DNA of 21,409 nucleotides from Pseudomonadota bacterium (lineage in GTDB: Bacteria; Pseudomonadota; Alphaproteobacteria; Rhizobiales; Hyphomicrobiaceae), in NCBI GenBank assembly GCA_023412805.1, contig JAEZRM010000102.1:1-21409 (forward strand), read 5' to 3'. Positions 5,924 through 13,227 of the stretch are shown in pieces; positions within the stretch are counted from its first letter, which is position 1, and every line of letters starts with the position of its first letter. The position numbers were made by a program, and so were the translations under genes. A model generated the notes under the pieces. It searched no databases, had not been told where the DNA came from, and worked only from the letters and a program-made list of their open reading frames with translations.

Positions 5924-7174
5924 ATGACCCCCACATCCGTTGCGATCTCGCTCGGCGCCATTGTTGGACGCTGGGTCGGCAGAGCTGTGCCACCACGCAC
6001 TCACTTGCCGCATCTCCCAACCGAATCGAAAGCAAGTGCCGTCGGCCCGCTCATCGCGCTCGATACGCTTCGCCAGCCCGCTTGGACTCCACGCGACTAT
6101 GCCGCCTTCGCGCGTGAAGGCTTCATGGGCAATGCGATCGTCTATCGTTGCGTGCGCATGATCGCCGAAACGGCCGCGTCGGTCCCGCTGCTCCTCTATC
6201 GCGGCGAAGATGAGATCGAGGCCCACGCGCTCCCCGATCTTATCGGCCGCCCCAATCCCGCACAGGTCGGCCCGGAGTTTCTCGAGACACTCTTCGGTTA
6301 CCTTCTCGTCGCCGGCAACAGCTACATCGAGGCTGTCGCGATCGATGATGAGATTCGCGAACTGCACGTCCTGCGCCCTGATCGCATGAAGGTCGTGCCC
6401 GGCGCCGATGGCTGGCCGGAGGCCTACGAGTACACGGTCGCCGGCCGCTCCGTGCGCCTTGTGGGCGATTGCGTGCCGGGCGTGCGCAGCGTCCTACACA
6501 TGAAGCTCTTTCATGCCGCGCACGATCACTACGGCATGAGCCCGCTCGAGGCTGCCGCGACAGCCATCGATCTGCACAACACCGCGACCCGCTGGAACAA
6601 GGCGCTGCTCGACAATTCCGCCAGACCTTCCGGCGCGCTCGTCTACACCTCGCGCGACGGCAACCTGACGACCGACCAATACGAGCGCCTAAAAGCTGAG
6701 CTCGAACAAGGCTTCCAAGGCGCCGCCAATGCAGGCCGGCCGCTTCTCCTCGAAGGCGGGCTCGATTGGAAATCCATGTCGCTCTCGCCCAAGGACATGG
6801 ATTTCCTCGAAGCCAAGAACGCCGCCGCACGCGAGATCGCGCTCGCTCTCGGCGTACCTCCCATGCTGCTCGGCATTCCAGGCGACAACACCTACGCCAA
6901 CATGGCCGAAGCCACGCGCGGCTTCTGGCGCCAGACCGTCATCCCCCTCGTCGGCCGCACGTCAAAGGCGCTCTCGCGGTGGCTTGCTCCCGCGTGGGAT
7001 GCCGAGCTCGAGCTGCGTCCCGATCTTGATGCCGTCGAGGCCCTTTCGCCGGAACGGGAAGCCCTTTGGGCTCGCCTCGAAAAGGCATCCTTCCTCACGC
7101 TCAACGAGAAGCGCGCCGCCGCCGGCTACAGCCCGCTCCCCGAGAGCGATCTGCCATCCTCCCCTCCTGCCTGA
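5924..7174 (+). CDS. HK97-family portal protein
   Basis: The portal forms the twelve-subunit ring at one capsid vertex through which DNA enters and leaves. The protein has 416 residues, the usual length for the HK97 portal family (TIGR01537/PF04860). Typical segments are GNAIVYRCVRMIAETAASVP (near 66-85), the LPDLIGRPNP turn, LLVAGNSYIE, a MSPLEAAATAID helix, and the C-terminal ALGVPPMLLGIPGDNTYANM signature followed by a long helix through FWRQTVIPL. The ATG directly follows the terminase stop, so translation is coupled. The gene is intact. The small gene sometimes found between portal and protease in Rhodobacter-type GTAs (g3.5) is absent; only 43 bases separate the two. Confidence 0.96.
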   Translation: MTPTSVAISLGAIVGRWVGRAVPPRTHLPHLPTESKASAVGPLIALDTLRQPAWTPRDYAAFAREGFMGNAIVYRCVRMIAETAASVPLLLYRGEDEIEAHALPDLIGRPNPAQVGPEFLETLFGYLLVAGNSYIEAVAIDDEIRELHVLRPDRMKVVPGADGWPEAYEYTVAGRSVRLVGDCVPGVRSVLHMKLFHAAHDHYGMSPLEAAATAIDLHNTATRWNKALLDNSARPSGALVYTSRDGNLTTDQYERLKAELEQGFQGAANAGRPLLLEGGLDWKSMSLSPKDMDFLEAKNAAAREIALALGVPPMLLGIPGDNTYANMAEATRGFWRQTVIPLVGRTSKALSRWLAPAWDAELELRPDLDAVEALSPEREALWARLEKASFLTLNEKRAAAGYSPLPESDLPSSPPA

Positions 7175-7217
7175 TCGCGCGCCCGCGCAACCCCACTCGA
7201 AATCGGAGCGTTCCATC

Positions 7218-7934
7218 GTGATCGAAACTCGATCTGCGACACCTCTTCGCGCGCGTCCGCACGAAGCGAAGTTTACGGCCATCGACATGAAAAGCGTTGC
7301 CGACGACGGCGCGTTCGAAGGCTATGCCTCGCTCTTCGATCGGCAGGATCTCGGCCGCGACGTCGTCATGCCAGGCGCATTCCGCGATACGCTGGCCGCT
7401 CGCGGGCCGGGCGGCGTGCGGATGCTCTTCCAGCACAATCCCGCCGAACCGATTGGCGTGTGGGAAACGCTCGCCGAGGACACCAAAGGCCTATTCGCCC
7501 GAGGCCGTCTCATGCCGACCGTCGCGCGGGCCCGCGAGGTTCTCTCGCTGATGCGCGCCGGTGCCATCGACGGTCTCTCCATCGGCTTCCGCACCGTCAA
7601 GGCCCATCGTGATCGCACCCGCGGCGTGCGCCGCATCGAGAAGATCGATCTCTGGGAAATTTCCATCGTCACGTTTCCGCTGCTGCCCGAGGCCCGCATT
7701 GCCACCGTCAAGTCGCGGCCGTTCGCAGCCGGGCGCCCATCGGAGCGTGAATTCGAACGCTGGCTCACGCAGGACGCTGGGCTCACGCGCACCGAAGCCC
7801 GCTCGGTTCTCCGATCAGGCTTCAAAGGATTGGCCGCGCTGCGGGATGCCGCTGCCATCCCATCCGAGACTGCAAGGATGAGCAGCCGCTGCGCCGCGGT
7901 TGCTGCCTACCTCCGCTCGACGCATTCCATCTGA
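7218..7934 (+). CDS. HK97-family prohead protease
   Basis: This serine protease (Peptidase_S78/U35 type) cleaves the capsid precursor during head maturation. The protein has 238 residues from GTG 7218, which has GGAG 9 bases upstream. A longer frame open to 6729 overlaps the portal gene and is a shadow. The fold is recognised from GYASLFDRQDLGRDVVMPGAF (near 36-55), FQHNPAEPIG with catalytic His73, DGLSIGF with nucleophile Ser121, and EKIDLWEISIVTFP with Glu147 as the likely third residue. The C-terminal region, about residues 176-212 (FERWLTQDAGLTRTEA), is a conserved tail in this family. The next gene is its substrate, the capsid protein. Confidence 0.94.
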   Translation: MIETRSATPLRARPHEAKFTAIDMKSVADDGAFEGYASLFDRQDLGRDVVMPGAFRDTLAARGPGGVRMLFQHNPAEPIGVWETLAEDTKGLFARGRLMPTVARAREVLSLMRAGAIDGLSIGFRTVKAHRDRTRGVRRIEKIDLWEISIVTFPLLPEARIATVKSRPFAAGRPSEREFERWLTQDAGLTRTEARSVLRSGFKGLAALRDAAAIPSETARMSSRCAAVAAYLRSTHSI

Positions 7935-7948
7935 AGGACCACCTCCTC

Positions 7949-9190
7949 ATGACCACATCGACACCGATGCTCGAAATCAAGAGCAGCTCCGAACTCAACC
8001 ACGCACTCGACGATCTCCTACGCGCGTTCGAGACCTACAAGGACGAGAACGACCGCCGCCTCTCCGACATCGAAACGCGCGGCGCCGCAGATCCCCTCAC
8101 GACCGACAAGCTCGACCGCCTCGATCGCGCCCTCGACGATCACAAGCGCCGTCTCGACGAGATCTCGCTGAAGTCCGCACGCCCACAGCTCTCTACCGGC
8201 GGACCAAACACGCATCTCGCACGCGAGCATCGCACCGCTTTCGACGGCTATATCCGCAAAGGCGAAGCCGGCGGCCTCCTCGACATCGAGGGCAAAGCGC
8301 TTTCCGTCGGCTCCGGCCCGGACGGCGGCTACCTCGTCCCCGCCGACACCGAGACGACTGTCAACACGGCGCTCAAGGAGATCTCGCCGATCCGCGCGAT
8401 CGCCAGCGTCCGCCAGGTTTCCGGATCCGTCTTCAAGAAGCCGTTCTCAGTTTCCGGCGCCGGCGCCGGTTGGGTTGCCGAGACCGGAACCCGCACCACG
8501 ACGACATCACCGACGCTCGCCGAGCTCTCGTTCCCGACCATGGAACTCTATGCCATGCCGGCCGCGACACCGGCGCTCCTCGACGACTCCGCGGTTGATA
8601 TCGACCAGTGGATTGCCGAGGAAGTCCGCGCCGCATTCGCCGAGCAGGAAGGCACTGCATTCGTCACCGGCAACGGCAGCAGCCGGCCGACCGGCTTCAT
8701 GCACTACGACAAGGTCGTCGAGGCGAGCTGGGAGTGGGGCAAGATCGGCGCCATCAAGACCGGCGCCGACGCCGCCTTCCCCGCCAGCAATCCCGGTGAC
8801 AAGCTGATCGACTTCGTCTACACACTCAAGGCAGGCTATCGCGCCAACGCACGCTTCGTCATGAACCGCGCGACGCAAGCAATCGTCCGCAAGCTCAAGG
8901 ACGGCGATGGCCACTACCTCTGGCACCCTGCCATCAACCCCGGCGAGTCACCGTCGCTCATGGGTTTTCCGGTCACCGAAGCCGAGGACATGCCGGACGT
9001 CGCAGCAGATGCTTACGCCATCGCATTCGGTGATTTCCGACGCGGCTATCTGATCGTCGATCGCGTCGGCATTCGCGTCCTGCGTGATCCATACTCATCG
9101 AAGCCCTACGTGCTCTTCTACACCACCAAGCGTGTCGGTGGCGGCGTACAGGACTTCGACGCCATCAAGCTCCTGCAGTTCGGCGACTGA
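7949..9190 (+). CDS. HK97-type major capsid protein
   Basis: This is the 413-residue precursor of the main head protein (TIGR01554/PF05065). The first 80-90 residues are charged and helical (ELNHALDDLLRAFETYK, then DRLDRALDDHKRRLDE). They resemble the scaffolding delta domain that the neighbouring protease removes. The fold proper starts near RTAFDGYIRKGE. Family landmarks are SVGSGPDGGYLVPAD, SPIRAIASVRQVSG, GWVAETGTR, the E-loop region, EQEGTAFVTGNGSSRPTGF, RFVMNRATQAIVRKLKDGDG, and a C-terminal GDFRRGYLIVDR. AAGGA provides the ribosome-binding site. The gene is intact. A large hairpin lies downstream, before the connector gene. Confidence 0.97.
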   Translation: MTTSTPMLEIKSSSELNHALDDLLRAFETYKDENDRRLSDIETRGAADPLTTDKLDRLDRALDDHKRRLDEISLKSARPQLSTGGPNTHLAREHRTAFDGYIRKGEAGGLLDIEGKALSVGSGPDGGYLVPADTETTVNTALKEISPIRAIASVRQVSGSVFKKPFSVSGAGAGWVAETGTRTTTTSPTLAELSFPTMELYAMPAATPALLDDSAVDIDQWIAEEVRAAFAEQEGTAFVTGNGSSRPTGFMHYDKVVEASWEWGKIGAIKTGADAAFPASNPGDKLIDFVYTLKAGYRANARFVMNRATQAIVRKLKDGDGHYLWHPAINPGESPSLMGFPVTEAEDMPDVAADAYAIAFGDFRRGYLIVDRVGIRVLRDPYSSKPYVLFYTTKRVGGGVQDFDAIKLLQFGD

Positions 9191-9475
9191 TCGCCCTACC
9201 GCTCCGCCTCGGATGATCAACGCGGCTGTCCTCTGCCCCCTCGGGGACGAGCTGCGCAAGCAATCGAACCGATCAGGCACTCCGCGACGGCCGGCGACCT
9301 CGCACGCCCCGGCTGATCGTCGCCTCATCGGTTGCGCCGGCGCGCCTCCTCCGCCGCCACATGCGCTTCGACTGTCGACCATCCGCGGCGCGCGCGGGTG
9401 GCACCGGCCCTCCCTCCCAGCAGCCGGTGCCACCCGTGCAAATACCAACCACTCGAATTCTTGCGTGAGGTCGAT
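9191..9475 (+). other. Capsid-to-connector gap, no gene seen
   Basis: These 285 bases are the longest gap inside the virion unit. I see no ORF with a ribosome-binding site and believable protein. ATG 9213 opens a frame that runs into the connector gene but has low-complexity Pro/Arg/Ser content. The one clear structure is the hairpin at 9393-9438. Confidence 0.55.
9393..9438 (+). terminator. 16-bp hairpin downstream of the capsid gene
   Basis: CGCGGGTGGCACCGGC (9393-9408) pairs with GCCGGTGCCACCCGTG (9423-9438), sixteen pairs with a single G-T, around a 14-base loop. No T-run follows, so it is unlikely to be an efficient intrinsic terminator. An mRNA processing or 3'-end protection element that raises capsid output, or a partial attenuator, is more likely. 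Confidence 0.5.
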
Positions 9476-10054
9476 ATGGCCACCACTCTCCTCAGCGGAC
9501 CGACCGTCGAGCCGGTCTCACTCGCCGAGGCCAAAGCTCATCTGCGTGTCGATACGGACGCCGAGGATACCCTGATCCAGAGTCTGATCATGGCGTCGCG
9601 CCTGCACATCGAGGCAGCCCTCGATCTCGCACTCATCACGCAGACATGGTGCCATCAGCTCGATCGCTGGCCGCGCGCACGCTCGTTGAACCTTCCATTG
9701 CGTCCCGTGCAGAGCCTATCGGCCGTAAGGGTATTCGACGCCGGCGACGAAAGTGAAACGCTCGAAAACGCCGTCTTCATTCTCGACGGCACGTCCAATC
9801 CCGCCCGCCTCATCCTGAGCGGCAGCGCGGGCCTCCCCGTTCCAGGTCGCGCGGCCAACGGCATCGAGATCGACTTCGTCGCAGGTTACGGCGATGAACC
9901 GTCGGATGTGCCGCAGCCGATCCGCCAGGCCCTCCTGCTGCTGACTGCGCACTGGTACGAAAACCGCGAGCCCGTCGAGATCGGCGCTGCCGCAACCGTC
10001 ATCCCGGGCACCATCTCCGACCTCCTCTCACCCTATCGCCGGAGGCGGCTCTGA
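9476..10054 (+). CDS. Head-tail connector protein (GTA gp6-like)
   Basis: The protein has 192 residues and belongs to the phage gp6/phiE125 gp8-like connector family (PF05135/TIGR02215 type). It forms the adaptor ring under the portal. The N-terminus has the family pattern PVSLAEAKAHLRVDTDAEDTLI (residues 13-34), followed by the helix MASRLHIEAALD. The middle is beta-rich with PLRPVQSLSAVRV. The C-terminus has IEIDFVAGYG, then PQPIRQALLLLTAHWYENREPV, and ends in LSPYRRRRL, all typical. I chose ATG 9476 because AGG of GTGAGG lies 5 bases upstream and the homologous part begins there; an upstream in-frame ATG at 9332 would make the hairpin coding. The stop overlaps the next start by one base. 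Confidence 0.93.
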   Translation: MATTLLSGPTVEPVSLAEAKAHLRVDTDAEDTLIQSLIMASRLHIEAALDLALITQTWCHQLDRWPRARSLNLPLRPVQSLSAVRVFDAGDESETLENAVFILDGTSNPARLILSGSAGLPVPGRAANGIEIDFVAGYGDEPSDVPQPIRQALLLLTAHWYENREPVEIGAAATVIPGTISDLLSPYRRRRL

Positions 10055-10380
10055 TGCGCCCGGCGATCGGCCGCCTGCGTCGTCGCCTCACACTCGAGGC
10101 CGCGAGCCGCACACCAGACGGCGGCGGCGGCGCTGCCGAGAGTTGGATAGCCATCGCCCAGGTATGGGGCGACATCCGCCCGAAAGGCGGTGGCGAAGAC
10201 ATCGACGCCGACGCGCTATCGGGCCACGTCTCACACGAGATCACGCTCCGTTATCGCTCCGGCGTCGTCCCCGCGATGCGCTTCGTCTCCGGCACGCGCC
10301 GCTTCGATATCTTGGCTGTCATCGACATCGATGAACGCCGGCGCTGGCTAAAATGCCTCTGCGCGGAGTGCGACCTGTGA
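10054..10380 (+). CDS. Head closure / head-tail adaptor protein
   Basis: This 108-residue protein of the phage head-tail joining family (PF05521, SPP1 gp16-like) seals the connector after packaging. Its family pattern is an N-terminal GRLRRRLTLEAASRTPDGGGG, then WGDIRPKGGGE, HEITLRYRSGVVPAMRF, and RRFDILAVIDIDERRRWLKCLCAE at the end, a compact beta-barrel. It overlaps the connector gene by one base (TGATG) and the following small ORF by four bases. It is intact and of the normal length for the GTA gene 7 position. Confidence 0.93.
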   Translation: MRPAIGRLRRRLTLEAASRTPDGGGGAAESWIAIAQVWGDIRPKGGGEDIDADALSGHVSHEITLRYRSGVVPAMRFVSGTRRFDILAVIDIDERRRWLKCLCAECDL

Positions 10381-10544
10381 AGCTCAACATCACCGTCACC
10401 AGTCAGCATGAGCGCCGCCTCGCGGAGCATATCGCACAGCTCATTCGCGCACGCGCAGCCAATACCCCGCGGCCCGCCGACGGCGATCCGCCGCCATCAC
10501 AGCCCTCAACGCGCGCGCCGATGCGCCGCGACCGCAGGAGCTAG
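10377..10544 (+). CDS. 55-residue ORF of unknown function in the virion unit
   Basis: GTG 10377 overlaps the stop of the head closure gene (GTGA) and has GGAG 8 bases upstream, so it is placed to be translated by coupling. The first 33 residues (KLNITVTSQHERRLAEHIAQ and so on) predict a strand followed by a charged helix. The rest is a Pro/Arg-rich disordered tail. I do not recognise it. HK97-like clusters often carry an HK97 gp10-like protein at this spot. This could be a reduced version of that gene, since HK97 gp10 proteins also begin with a short strand and helix, but the match is too short to claim. Confidence 0.55.
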   Translation: MKLNITVTSQHERRLAEHIAQLIRARAANTPRPADGDPPPSQPSTRAPMRRDRRS

Positions 10545-10547
10545 CTC

Positions 10548-10958
10548 ATGTCCAGCGCCACCTGGCACCTCCAGCAAGCGGTCCACGGCGCACTCGCCGG
10601 CGACGCGGAAGTTCTGTCGCTCCTCGGCGGCACACGTATTTACGATGATGTGCCGCAACGCGCAGCCTTTCCTTACATCACGCTCGCGAGCTTCACTCTC
10701 AGCGACTGGGCCACCGGCACCGAACCGGGCGCCGAGATCACGTTCAACGTCAACGCCTGGTCGCGCGGCGCTGGCCACAAGCAAGCGCATCTCATCGCCG
10801 AGGCCGTACGCGCTGCACTCCATGACGCGCCGCTCGCGATCGCCGACCATCATCTCGTGAACTTGCGTCACGTGTCTTCCGACACGCATCGCGAGCGCGA
10901 CGGCGACACCTATCGCGTTACCGCGCGTTTCCGCGCCGTCCTCGAACCGACTGCCTGA
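10548..10958 (+). CDS. Tail terminator / DUF3168 protein
   Basis: The protein has 136 residues and matches DUF3168 (PF11367), the tail completion protein that caps the tail tube at the head end. The family pattern is a helix ALAGDAEVLSLLGGTRIYDDVPQRAAFPYITL (about 16-48 in pieces), then an acidic strand, ITFNVNAWSRGAGHKQAHLIAEAV, and a C-terminal RERDGDTYRVTARFRAVLEP. AGGAG 7 bases before ATG 10548 is a good ribosome-binding site. It corresponds to GTA gene 8 and is intact. Confidence 0.94.
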   Translation: MSSATWHLQQAVHGALAGDAEVLSLLGGTRIYDDVPQRAAFPYITLASFTLSDWATGTEPGAEITFNVNAWSRGAGHKQAHLIAEAVRAALHDAPLAIADHHLVNLRHVSSDTHRERDGDTYRVTARFRAVLEPTA

Positions 10959-10990
10959 TCTCCCGCCGTCTACTCAAGGATCTTCACGCA

Positions 10991-11404
10991 ATGGCCGCTC
11001 AAAGAGGCAAGGACCTGCTCCTCAAGGTCGACACCACCGGCAACGGAAACTTCTCCACGATTGCCGGCCTTCGCTCGCGCTCGATCTCGTTCAATGCCGA
11101 GACTGTCGACGTCACGCATGCCGAGTCCGCTGGAGAATGGCGCGAGCTTCTTGCTGGTGCCGGCGTCAAGAGCGCGCGCATCGCCGGTGCCGGCATCTTC
11201 AAGGACGCCGATTCCGACGCCACTATCCGCGCCTATGTCTTCGACGGCACGATCCGCGAATGGCAAATCGTGATTCCGGACTTCGGCACGATCGAAGGCC
11301 TTTTCCAGATCACCTCGTTCGAGCTTTCCGGCCGCCACGATGCCGAAGTGGCCTTCGAGATCACGCTCGAATCCGCGGGCCTGCTCACCTTCACCGCACC
11401 ATAA
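10991..11404 (+). CDS. Major tail tube protein (TP901-1 family)
   Basis: This is a 137-residue tail tube subunit of the TP901-1 type, equivalent to GTA gene 9. Characteristic features are the start AAQRGKDLLLKVDTTGNG, the AGLRSRSISFNAETVDVTHAES segment (AETVDVT is nearly invariant), WRELLAGAGVKSARIAGAGIFKD, and the C-terminal strands FQITSFELSGRHDAEVAFEITLES. AAGGA provides the ribosome-binding site in the 32-base gap before ATG 10991. At 137 residues it is the compact form without extra immunoglobulin-like domains, as in GTAs. Confidence 0.95.
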   Translation: MAAQRGKDLLLKVDTTGNGNFSTIAGLRSRSISFNAETVDVTHAESAGEWRELLAGAGVKSARIAGAGIFKDADSDATIRAYVFDGTIREWQIVIPDFGTIEGLFQITSFELSGRHDAEVAFEITLESAGLLTFTAP

Positions 11405-11415
11405 AAGGACGTCAG

Positions 11416-11811
11416 ATGGCCAATCTTCATCGCGGCGAGATCGACGCCGTCCTCGATGGGCAGTCTCTCCGTCTCTGCCTGACGCTCGGCGCCCTTGCCG
11501 AGCTCGAGTCCACCTTCGGCGACGAGGACATGCTCGCATTGGCCGAACGCTTCGCACGCGGCCGCCTCAGCGCGCGCGATGCGGTGCGCATCATCGGCGC
11601 TGGTCTTCGTGGCGCCGGCCACCAGGTCACCGACGACGCCGTTGCCCGCATGCGAGCCGAGGCCGGTGCAGCCGGCTTCGTCGATATCGTATCGCGCCTT
11701 CTCACCGCGACTTTCGGCGCTGCCGATGATGTGCCCATGGCCAAGGCAGAAGAGGTTCACGCACCGTCATCCACGGAGAGCCCTACCGGCCCTTTCCCTG
11801 GCGTGACGTGA
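11416..11811 (+). CDS. Tail assembly chaperone (GTA gp10-like)
   Basis: The protein has 131 residues and matches the GTA gp10 family (PF11836, Phage_TAC_11). This chaperone binds the tape measure protein while tail tube subunits are added. The family core is ANLHRGEIDAVLDGQSLRLCLTLGALAELESTFG, then RFARGRLSARDAVRIIGAGLRGAG, spanning about residues 2-85. AAAGGA precedes ATG 11416. The last 25 residues are a Ser/Pro-rich linker ending SPTGPFPGVT. Inside that linker, codons GGC CCT TTC contain a C CCT TTC slippery heptamer. A -1 shift there would extend the protein by 60 residues through the next chaperone frame, giving a 187-residue product like lambda gpGT. Confidence 0.93.
   Translation: MANLHRGEIDAVLDGQSLRLCLTLGALAELESTFGDEDMLALAERFARGRLSARDAVRIIGAGLRGAGHQVTDDAVARMRAEAGAAGFVDIVSRLLTATFGAADDVPMAKAEEVHAPSSTESPTGPFPGVT
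11790..11796 (+). promoter_or_regulatory. Candidate -1 ribosomal frameshift site CCCTTTC
   Basis: The heptamer has the X-XXY-YYZ form in the correct phase (C CCT TTC), 12 bases before the TGA of the first tail chaperone gene. After slippage the ribosome would read PWRDVMRIGLG and on into the second chaperone frame without a stop. Frameshifted tail chaperones are a known, conserved theme in long-tailed phages (lambda G/GT). I saw no clear downstream pseudoknot; a short palindrome GATGCGCATC (11810-11819) is nearby. Confidence 0.5.
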
Positions 11812-11978
11812 TGCGCATCGGCCTCGGCATCCTCCGTCTCTCGCCCGCCGTTCTCTGGTCCATGACCCCGCGCGAGCTCGCCGCCGCATTCGAAGGCGCG
11901 CTCGGTCCTCCACTCGGGCACGATGCCATCGACCGCGCATCGCTCACCCGCCTCATCGCCAGTTACCCCGACAAGTAG
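11811..11978 (+). CDS. Second tail assembly chaperone (Phage_TAC_6-like)
   Basis: This 55-residue ORF starts at ATG 11811, overlapping the previous stop by one base (GTG 11808 is also possible). It reads MRIGLGILRLSPAVLWSMTP, then RELAAAFEGALG, and ends in a short basic helix. This matches the small GTA tail chaperone family with its LRLSPxxFWxMTPRELAAA motif (PF09550). In homologues I recall, the conserved region begins earlier as FxWxxxMRxGL. Here FPWRDV lies immediately upstream in the same frame, with no start codon anywhere in that part of the frame. No Shine-Dalgarno fits 11808 or 11811 well (GGAGAG at 11775-11780 is about 27 bases away). The frame is therefore probably entered, at least partly, by -1 frameshifting from the previous gene. 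Confidence 0.85.
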   Translation: MRIGLGILRLSPAVLWSMTPRELAAAFEGALGPPLGHDAIDRASLTRLIASYPDK

Positions 11979-11987
11979 GAGGCCTTC

Positions 11988-12575
11988 ATGCCCGAGAATG
12001 CTGCCGACTGGCAGATCACGGTCGGCGCCGACACGAGTGCGCTTCGCGCCGAGCTCCAGCGTACATCTATCATCGGCCGCCAGTTCAGCCGCTCGATGAT
12101 CTCCGCCTTCGAAGGCATCGCCGTGCAGGGCCGTTCGCTCGGCGATGTAGTCCGCAATCTGGGCCTCAGTCTCTCGCGCATGGTGCTGAATGCCGCCATG
12201 AAGCCGCTCGACCAGGCCATGGGTCGCATGCTCGGCAGCATATTCTCCGCCGGCCTGCCCCTCGGCTTTGCCAAGGGCGGCGTACTGCAGCAGGGAACAC
12301 CGATCCCCTTCGCAAAAGGCGGCGTCATCGCCTCACCGGTCACATTCCCGCTGAGCGGCGGCCGCACTGGCCTCGCAGGCGAACGCGGCCCTGAAGCCAT
12401 CATGCCACTCGCACGCACGGCGGATGGGCGCCTCGGCATCGCAACTTCTGGCGCTGCGGGCCCCAGCATAACGATCAACATCGCGACACCCGACGTCGAG
12501 AGCTTCGCCCGCTCCGAAACACAGGTCGCCGCTCTCGTTGCTCGCGCCCTCGGTCGCGGCGAACGCAATCTCTAA
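11988..12575 (+). CDS. Short tail tape measure protein (GTA gp11-like)
   Basis: The protein has 195 residues and sets tail length. It is recognised from the GTA gp11 pattern: an N-terminal WQITVGADTSALRAELQRT, a helical middle with RNLGLSLSRMVLNAAMKPLDQ, then the Gly-rich KGGVIASPVTFPLSGG and TGLAGERGPEAIMPLAR segments shared by tape measure C-termini. FAKGGV occurs twice (near 93 and 107), which looks like a small internal duplication. AGGAGG lies 5 bases before ATG 11988. Tape measures of siphophages usually run 700-1500 residues. About 200 is the GTA size (about 219 in R. capsulatus as I recall), so the particle should have a very short tail. Confidence 0.92.
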   Translation: MPENAADWQITVGADTSALRAELQRTSIIGRQFSRSMISAFEGIAVQGRSLGDVVRNLGLSLSRMVLNAAMKPLDQAMGRMLGSIFSAGLPLGFAKGGVLQQGTPIPFAKGGVIASPVTFPLSGGRTGLAGERGPEAIMPLARTADGRLGIATSGAAGPSITINIATPDVESFARSETQVAALVARALGRGERNL

Positions 12576-12588
12576 CAGCGGGCCTGTC

Positions 12589-13227
12589 ATGAGCTTTCAC
12601 GAGATCCGCTTCCCGACCGCCATATCGCGCGGCGCGACTGGTGGCCCGGAACGACGCACCGACGTCGTCGCGCTCGGCTCGGGTCATGAAGAGCGCAACA
12701 GTCGCTGGACCGACTCGCGCCGCGGCTACAATGCCGGTTACGGTATCAAGACGCTCGACGACCTGCACACGGTGATCGCCTTCTTCGAAGAGCGTCGCGG
12801 TCGCCTCTACGGCTTCCGCTGGAAGGATCATGCCGACTTCCGCTCGGGCCCACCATCCGTCGCGCCGACACCCTTCGATCAACTCCTCGACGTCGGCGAC
12901 GGCGAGACCGCCACCTTCCAGCTCGTCAAGCGCTACGGCGCATCGCACGCACCGTGGAGCCGGCGCATAGCCAAGCCCGTCGCCGGCACCTTGCGCGTCG
13001 CTGTCGACGGAACACCAGTCGCCGTAGGCACGGATGTTCTTCTCGATGAAGCCACCGGCATCATCACCTTCTCGCCTGAGCACATTCCCCCCGACGGCGT
13101 CGTTATCACGGCGGGCTTCGAGTTCGACGTCCCTGTCCGCTTCGATACCGACAAGCTGGAAGTCAGCCTGCAGGGCTTCCACCATGGCGCCATTCCGTCG
13201 ATTCCGATCGTGGAAATTCGTCTATGA
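12589..13227 (+). CDS. Distal tail protein (DUF2460, GTA gp12-like)
   Basis: The protein has 212 residues and belongs to DUF2460 (PF09343/TIGR02217), the distal tail protein that joins tube to hub. It is recognised from MSFHEIRFPTAISRGATGGP, RRTDVVALGSGHEERNSRW, SRRGYNAGYGIKTLDDLHTV, FFEERRGRLYGFRWKDHADF, and the C-terminal FDVPVRFDTDKLEVSLQGF with SIPIVEIRL at the end. It starts at ATG 12589, 13 bases after the tape measure stop, with only a weak AGCGGG before it. An in-frame upstream start at 12538 would overlap the tape measure gene. The stop overlaps the next start by four bases (ATGA). Confidence 0.96.
   Translation: MSFHEIRFPTAISRGATGGPERRTDVVALGSGHEERNSRWTDSRRGYNAGYGIKTLDDLHTVIAFFEERRGRLYGFRWKDHADFRSGPPSVAPTPFDQLLDVGDGETATFQLVKRYGASHAPWSRRIAKPVAGTLRVAVDGTPVAVGTDVLLDEATGIITFSPEHIPPDGVVITAGFEFDVPVRFDTDKLEVSLQGFHHGAIPSIPIVEIRL

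Noticed and set aside
6729..7217. 163-codon N-terminal extension of the prohead protease frame
   Set aside because: It overlaps the C-terminus of the portal gene, is Ser/Arg/Pro-rich noise, and the protease family starts at GTG 7218 with a good ribosome-binding site.
9213..9575. ORF starting at ATG 9213 in the capsid-connector gap
   Set aside because: Low-complexity content, no ribosome-binding site, and it overlaps the connector gene in another frame and the hairpin.
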